From: Prolixibacteraceae bacterium JC049
Lineage (GTDB): Bacteria > Bacteroidota > Bacteroidia > Bacteroidales > Prolixibacteraceae
Assembly (NCBI GenBank): GCA_023369685.1
Contig: SACZ01000004.1
Coordinates: forward strand, 496,001-560,000
Reading direction: 5' to 3'
Length of the DNA stretch: 64,000 nucleotides
Numbering within the stretch: the stretch's first letter is position 1; each line of letters opens with the position of its first letter. This document shows, one piece after another, positions 59,606-64,000 of the stretch. The notes under the pieces are model-generated. The model worked only from the letters and a program-made list of their open reading frames with translations. It did not search any database and was not told where the DNA came from. The translations under genes and the position numbers were made by a program.

Positions 59606-61945
59606 ATGAAAAGGTATATTCTATTTCTGATTTCTATATGTGTTACCCTATTTGCTACAGCCCAAATGCAAATAACAGGAAAGGTAACTACCTCTAATGG
59701 TATCCCTATTGAAAATGTACAAGTACAGCTTGAGGATAGCAATCAGCATACACTTACCAATACCGATGGTGAATTTATTTTCTCCTCTCTGAAAAAAGGA
59801 TCAAACCTGCTATTCAGCAAAAATGGCTTTCAAAATAAAACAGTTCAGATTGAAAAAAATAATATCAGTATCATCTTGAATCGAGTTAAGGAAAACTACT
59901 TCGGTTTATCTTTAGAAGCCCTGACACAAGTAAAAGTGGTTACAGGAACTAAGAAAATTGTCTCTGCAGCAACCGCACCTGCAACCATTATGGTTATTAC
60001 TAAAGATCAGATTCGAACCAGAGGCTACCGTGAGTTAGATGATGCTCTTCGTGATGTTCCCGGGTTTGATATGACCAGAGTTCATGGTGTTTTTCCTACA
60101 ATTAGAACCATGCGAGGCAGTTATGGCGACGAAAACAAGCGCATTCTGTTAATGATTGATGGGATTGTAGAAAATCAATTGATTGGTAGCTGGGAACTTG
60201 GTGGTCCCATTTACAGCCTCCACAATGTAGAGCGTATTGAAATCATATGGGGACCAGCATCTGCTCTTTATGGAGCCAATGCTTTCAGTGGAATTATTAA
60301 TCTGATCTCGAAAAGTCCAGAACAGGAACAATCCCTCTCTTACCAGAAAGGGTTCGGTAGTTTCAACACCAAGTACGACAATTTCGCCCTGAATACCAGA
60401 AAAGATAATATTTCTCTATCGTTAAGTGGTACTCTATACAATACCGATGGGCCCAAATTCACCAACCGTCATCCCTATTTTGCAGATGCCTATGTTGATG
60501 ATGCTTACTCATTTAATGGTCGAATTACATTCAATACTAAAAAACTGAAAAGCACCTTTGGAACAAATATATATCACCTGCCAAGTGGCGATGGGACCTT
60601 CGGTATGACTGCCACCAAACTCTTAAGTTTACCTTCTCCTGGTAATCAGAACGAAGGCAATTTGGGCTGGATCCCATCCAACTTTAATAACCAAAAGCCA
60701 AGTCTATGGCATTCATATACCGAAACATTTTTCGTTGAAGAAGATTGGAGTGTAAACAACAATCTCAACTTATTAATGAAAATGCATTACAGAGAAACAG
60801 GCTTAGATGAAGATACTTATTCATACAGACAATATTCTGCCAATTTACCTTATGTCAGAAAAAACAGGTTGGCACATGTTTCTTACCAATATGCAAGTGA
60901 AATACAAGCCGATTATCGATTCAACGATGCGCATAGTCTTGTCTCTGGCATTCAGTATACATGTACCGACTTGGAAAAAGGATACCGAAAAACAACTAAC
61001 GACACGGTATTAGCAACAATAGACAATCTATTGGTCAATCAGTTGACATCGCAATTTTTACCACGCCAAAACACCATACAGCATAATATAGCTCTATATA
61101 CCGAATATATGATGGTAACCAATTGGCTAAGAAATACCTCATTTACATTAGGGGTAAGGTACGATTACAACAGTGTCTATGGAAAAACATTTAATCCCAG
61201 ATTAGGAATTGTATCTAAACCCAATGAGCAACTGGTTCTAAAAGCATTGTATGGTAGAGCATTTAGAGCACCTACTAATTTTGAAATATACAGTGGATTT
61301 CCCAGAGTTAGAATTAATAATGAATCGTTAAAGCCCGAAAGAATTAGAACTTATGAATTTAATGTTAGCTATAAATTCAAGAAATTATTTGTTCAAGCCA
61401 ATACTTTCTATAATCGTTTAAGCAACTTAATTGTAGCTTCTGTTCCAATTGGAAACGGACTCACACAAAATCAAAACAGGGGAAGTGCGAATATATATGG
61501 AGCTGAATTATGGGCTAAATTAGATCTTTCGGAAAACATTGATGCCTTTGCGAACTTCTGTTACCAGCATGCTGAACAAACCGATTTAGATCATACTTAC
61601 ACCATTCCTAATATTGCTGATTTTAAAGCTAATGCTGGCATTCATTTTCATGTCACACAGGTGTTTTCAATAGATATTATTCAAAATTGGATTGGAAAAC
61701 GAAAAGTCATCAGCTCAAATCCATTGGGAGAGCTTCCTGGATATTTCACCACTAACCTATCGCTTACCTCTAATCGTTTTTGTAACGATATGCTGAGCTT
61801 TAATTTTAGGGTGGATAATGTATTCAACAAAGAATATTTCGATCCGGGCATACGTTCCGCCGATGGAAAGGGATTATACTCTACAGTACACGAGCAACCG
61901 GGAAGAAGTGTTTATTTGAGTTTAATGATTAATCTAAGGAAATGA
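59606..61945 (+). CDS. TonB-dependent receptor with carboxypeptidase-like N-terminal domain
   Basis: A 779-residue outer-membrane transporter. A signal peptide (MKRYILFLISICVTLFATAQ) is followed by a carboxypeptidase regulatory-like domain (~22-95: ITGKVTTSNGIPIENVQVQLED), the plug (~108-225: VTGTKKIVSAATAPATIMVITKDQIRTRGYRELDDALRDVPGFD, LLMIDGIVEN, ERIEIIWGPASALYGANAFSGIINLIS) and a 22-strand barrel with YGRAFRAPTNFEIY near the middle. This is the BtuB/FepA-like type rather than SusC. The stop overlaps the yfiR-like start by 4 bases, making a three-gene unit with a YfiR and a histidine kinase. Confidence 0.95.
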   Translation: MKRYILFLISICVTLFATAQMQITGKVTTSNGIPIENVQVQLEDSNQHTLTNTDGEFIFSSLKKGSNLLFSKNGFQNKTVQIEKNNISIILNRVKENYFGLSLEALTQVKVVTGTKKIVSAATAPATIMVITKDQIRTRGYRELDDALRDVPGFDMTRVHGVFPTIRTMRGSYGDENKRILLMIDGIVENQLIGSWELGGPIYSLHNVERIEIIWGPASALYGANAFSGIINLISKSPEQEQSLSYQKGFGSFNTKYDNFALNTRKDNISLSLSGTLYNTDGPKFTNRHPYFADAYVDDAYSFNGRITFNTKKLKSTFGTNIYHLPSGDGTFGMTATKLLSLPSPGNQNEGNLGWIPSNFNNQKPSLWHSYTETFFVEEDWSVNNNLNLLMKMHYRETGLDEDTYSYRQYSANLPYVRKNRLAHVSYQYASEIQADYRFNDAHSLVSGIQYTCTDLEKGYRKTTNDTVLATIDNLLVNQLTSQFLPRQNTIQHNIALYTEYMMVTNWLRNTSFTLGVRYDYNSVYGKTFNPRLGIVSKPNEQLVLKALYGRAFRAPTNFEIYSGFPRVRINNESLKPERIRTYEFNVSYKFKKLFVQANTFYNRLSNLIVASVPIGNGLTQNQNRGSANIYGAELWAKLDLSENIDAFANFCYQHAEQTDLDHTYTIPNIADFKANAGIHFHVTQVFSIDIIQNWIGKRKVISSNPLGELPGYFTTNLSLTSNRFCNDMLSFNFRVDNVFNKEYFDPGIRSADGKGLYSTVHEQPGRSVYLSLMINLRK

Positions 61946-62454
61946 GAATACTTACAGTCATATTTTTCTTATTTCTGTTTTTCCCTGGTTGGGGTCAAGA
62001 AAACGAATATGCAATTAAAGCGGCATATATAGAGAAGTTTGCGCGTTTTACTCAATGGGATAACATTACTCAAATCGACACATTCAGAATTACTGTTTTA
62101 GGCAAAAATCCTTTTAAAGGAGAACTGGATAATCTGGCCGAAAACTATTCTATTCATAATAAAAAAGTAAGTGTTAGATACGCTAAGACAATAGATCAGC
62201 TAAAAAAAACCCATTTATTGTTTGTAGCAGCATCAGAAGATAAACACCTGACTACCATAATTGCACGAGCAAAACAAATGAATGTACTAATAGTAGGAGA
62301 AACAAAAAAGTGTGCAGAAGCAGGTGGTCACTTTGTCTTCTTCATCGCCAATAACAAAACCATCGGTTTTAATGTCAATCCTCAAAGAATTAAGAAATCG
62401 GGACTAGACACAGATATATACCTAATGAGCTATGGAGAGGTTGTAAAGTATTAA
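61942..62454 (+). CDS. YfiR (DUF4154) family periplasmic protein
   Basis: A 170-residue exported protein (signal MRILTVIFFLFLFFPGWGQ). The YfiR features are EYAIKAAYIEKFARFTQWD, FRITVLGKNPFKGELDNLAENY, KVSVRYAKTIDQLKKTHLLFVAASEDKHL, VLIVGETKKCAEAGGHFVFFIANNKTIGFNVNPQRIKKSGL. In Pseudomonas YfiR represses the CHASE8 diguanylate cyclase YfiN from the periplasm. Here the next gene is a CHASE8-like histidine kinase, so YfiR probably gates that kinase. Confidence 0.92.
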   Translation: MRILTVIFFLFLFFPGWGQENEYAIKAAYIEKFARFTQWDNITQIDTFRITVLGKNPFKGELDNLAENYSIHNKKVSVRYAKTIDQLKKTHLLFVAASEDKHLTTIIARAKQMNVLIVGETKKCAEAGGHFVFFIANNKTIGFNVNPQRIKKSGLDTDIYLMSYGEVVKY

Positions 62455-62504
62455 ATAGAATGTAAAAACAGAAGAACAATATTGATTGCAATAAATTACT
62501 GAAA

Positions 62505-64000
62505 ATGATAAAATCATTTTTTCAAAATATGACGATGCGAACTAAGATTATTGTAATTACACTAGTAATAAGTGTACTTACAACTTCTGTAGGTTTGTAT
62601 GTTGGCTATCTATTCAACAAAGAGCTATATAAAAAGAATATAGTTGAGAATTTAATTGAAGATGTGAAGCTAATTTCAAACTATATGGTAATGCCCATGG
62701 AGTTTGAATCTCCTGAAAAAGGGAAAGAAGTTCTCGAAAAGTTACATTCTAAATCAAGCATTCTAAACTGTCAGGTTTTTCGACCAGACAATACGCTCTT
62801 TACTTCCATTGACTTTGGGAACAATGTAGCAAGTGAGGTTTCTACAGAATTGAAAACAAATGAGATACTTGACAGCGATGAATACATTGAAGTTTATAAG
62901 CCAATCATCTATCAGAATCAAACTTATGGAGCAATCTATATTCGAGCTACCAATAATTTTGAAAAATTTCAACAACGTTACTTCTTAATTGCAGCTCTAC
63001 TCTCAATAGTAATGGCAATAGTTGCATTTATTTTAGCTCATTTCGGACAGAAACCAATTGTAAAGCCAATCAAATCGTTAAATCAAACAATGGCTGATAT
63101 AACTATCAGTAAAGATTATAGTCTAAGGTTACCAGTAAATGGGAAAAACGAAATAGCAAAGTTAAACAAGGCTTTCAATGCAATGCTTGACGCTATCCAA
63201 CTTAACGAGCAAGAGCGCGACGTGGCTCTTGATGCTTTAAAAGAAAATGAAAAAGAATTGATTAAGGCTAAAGAAAAAGCAGAGGAAAGCAACCATCTAA
63301 AAACAGTGTTTTTACAAAACATGTCGCATGAGATTCGTACACCAATGAACGCAATTATTGGCTTCTCTGACTTATTAAGTAACTCCACTCTTTCTGAGGA
63401 ACAGAAGAAACAATACTTAAACATTATTCAGAATAACTCCCATCAACTACTTGCCATTGTTACCGATATTTTAACCATATCGGCAATCGAGACAAAACAA
63501 GCCACTGTAAATCTTGAAAAGACAGAAATAAATGCTGTTCTCGATGAACTATGGACTGTATTCAATAATAACAAGAAGTATGACAATGTAGAATTGGAAA
63601 TCCATAAGACGCTGATTGACAAAGAAGCTCAGATATTTACCGATCAAACCAAACTTACCCAAATTCTCAGCAACCTATTGGGGAATGCATTGAAATTCAC
63701 ACCTAAAGGGAGTATACAGTTTGGCTATAAACGTAAAGTAATCGAAAACGAATCTGTTCTTGAGTTCTTTGTAAAAGACACAGGTATTGGTATTGACGAA
63801 TCGGGTCAGCAGCTAATTTTCGAACGTTTCACTCAAGCCGATGATTCCATACGACGCAATTTTGGTGGTACAGGTTTGGGACTTAGTATATGCAAAGGAT
63901 TTGTTGAAATGCTGGAAGGTAAAATCTGGTTAGAGTCCGAATTAGGAAAAGGAACTACTTTTTATTTCACTATACCGTATAAATCGGCCATTTCAGAACA
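62505..64000 (+). CDS. CHASE8-like/HAMP sensor histidine kinase (3' end outside window)
   Basis: ATG at 62505, 50 bp after the yfiR stop, open to the window end; 498 residues are visible and only the last few are missing. Helix 1 is at residues ~13-30 (IIVITLVISVLTTSVGLYVG); the periplasmic part (~35-160) has the CHASE8-like pattern LIEDVKLISNYMVMPMEFESPEKGKEVLEKLHSKSSILNCQVFRPDNTLFTS; helix 2 is at ~165-185 (YFLIAALLSIVMAIVAFILA). A HAMP domain (GQKPIVKPIKSLNQTMADITISKDYSLRLP) follows, then a coiled coil, the H-box LQNMSHEIRTPMNAIIGFSDLL and the ATPase boxes NALKFTP, VKDTGIGIDESG and GGTGLGLSICKGFVEML. It is third of a TonB receptor-YfiR-kinase operon. Confidence 0.93.
   Translation, partial: MIKSFFQNMTMRTKIIVITLVISVLTTSVGLYVGYLFNKELYKKNIVENLIEDVKLISNYMVMPMEFESPEKGKEVLEKLHSKSSILNCQVFRPDNTLFTSIDFGNNVASEVSTELKTNEILDSDEYIEVYKPIIYQNQTYGAIYIRATNNFEKFQQRYFLIAALLSIVMAIVAFILAHFGQKPIVKPIKSLNQTMADITISKDYSLRLPVNGKNEIAKLNKAFNAMLDAIQLNEQERDVALDALKENEKELIKAKEKAEESNHLKTVFLQNMSHEIRTPMNAIIGFSDLLSNSTLSEEQKKQYLNIIQNNSHQLLAIVTDILTISAIETKQATVNLEKTEINAVLDELWTVFNNNKKYDNVELEIHKTLIDKEAQIFTDQTKLTQILSNLLGNALKFTPKGSIQFGYKRKVIENESVLEFFVKDTGIGIDESGQQLIFERFTQADDSIRRNFGGTGLGLSICKGFVEMLEGKIWLESELGKGTTFYFTIPYKSAISE

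Overview
The window is about 64 kb of a Bacteroidota chromosome, most likely a marine or gut-type facultative anaerobe of the Bacteroidales/Marinilabiliales side. The evidence is a SusC/SusD pair driven by an ECF sigma/FecR couple, many starts without a Shine-Dalgarno sequence, promoters with the TAnnTTTG -7 box, a class A RNase P RNA, a fused ThrA, and typical families such as DUF2027-Smr, DUF4153, YfiR/DUF4154 and GH116/GH20 enzymes. No tRNA, rRNA operon, CRISPR array or intact insertion sequence was recognised.

Layout. 1-4.1 kb is an AT-rich conflict (defence) segment: a 5'-truncated nucleotide-deoxyribosyltransferase-like/TPR protein, then a TIR-NACHT protein whose C-terminus is a complete ECF-type sigma factor. 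4.1-5.8 kb is a repeat-rich stretch with one orphan gene, ending at rnpB. 6.2-11.7 kb is housekeeping: Smr protein, an HxlR regulator divergent from an NfsB nitroreductase, QueA, a small barrel protein, LapA-like and WbqC-like proteins. 11.7-14.0 kb is a three-gene operon with a stand-alone CarH-type cobalamin photosensor domain, an unknown helical protein and a PAS histidine kinase. 15.3-20.6 kb is a nickel-pincer-cofactor operon (larC-larE-larB) fused to an ECF nickel transporter, behind an FNR-type box. 20.9-27.4 kb holds a solute-binding histidine kinase, YchJ, a GT39 transferase, NDH-2 and a DUF4153 protein.

27.5-32.6 kb is a leftward methionine operon (metY-metX-thrA). Its leader carries two consecutive attenuators, each with a tiny methionine-packed reading frame, an antiterminator segment over its stop codon and an intrinsic terminator. 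32.9-39.7 kb is a rightward candidate exopolysaccharide locus: UDP-sugar dehydrogenase, TolC-like outer membrane protein, membrane-fusion protein, zinc-ribbon TackOD1-like protein and a processive GT2 synthase. CorA and a CatA-like acetyltransferase follow.

41.9-48.9 kb is a sigma/FecR/SusC/SusD uptake system. 49.5-53.7 kb holds a lipoprotein of the endonuclease/exonuclease/phosphatase fold and a GH116 glucosidase with an exported RbsD/FucU-like protein. Then come an SLC12-like transporter, a GH20 hexosaminidase, a thiamine-binding-like protein, and at the right edge a TonB receptor - YfiR - CHASE8-like histidine kinase operon cut by the window end.

The two items most likely to be new are the TIR-NACHT-sigma fusion (1416-4133) and the tandem Met-leader attenuators (32303-32606). 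The TackOD1/TolC/GT2 polysaccharide locus and the CarH-like photosensor kinase operon come next.
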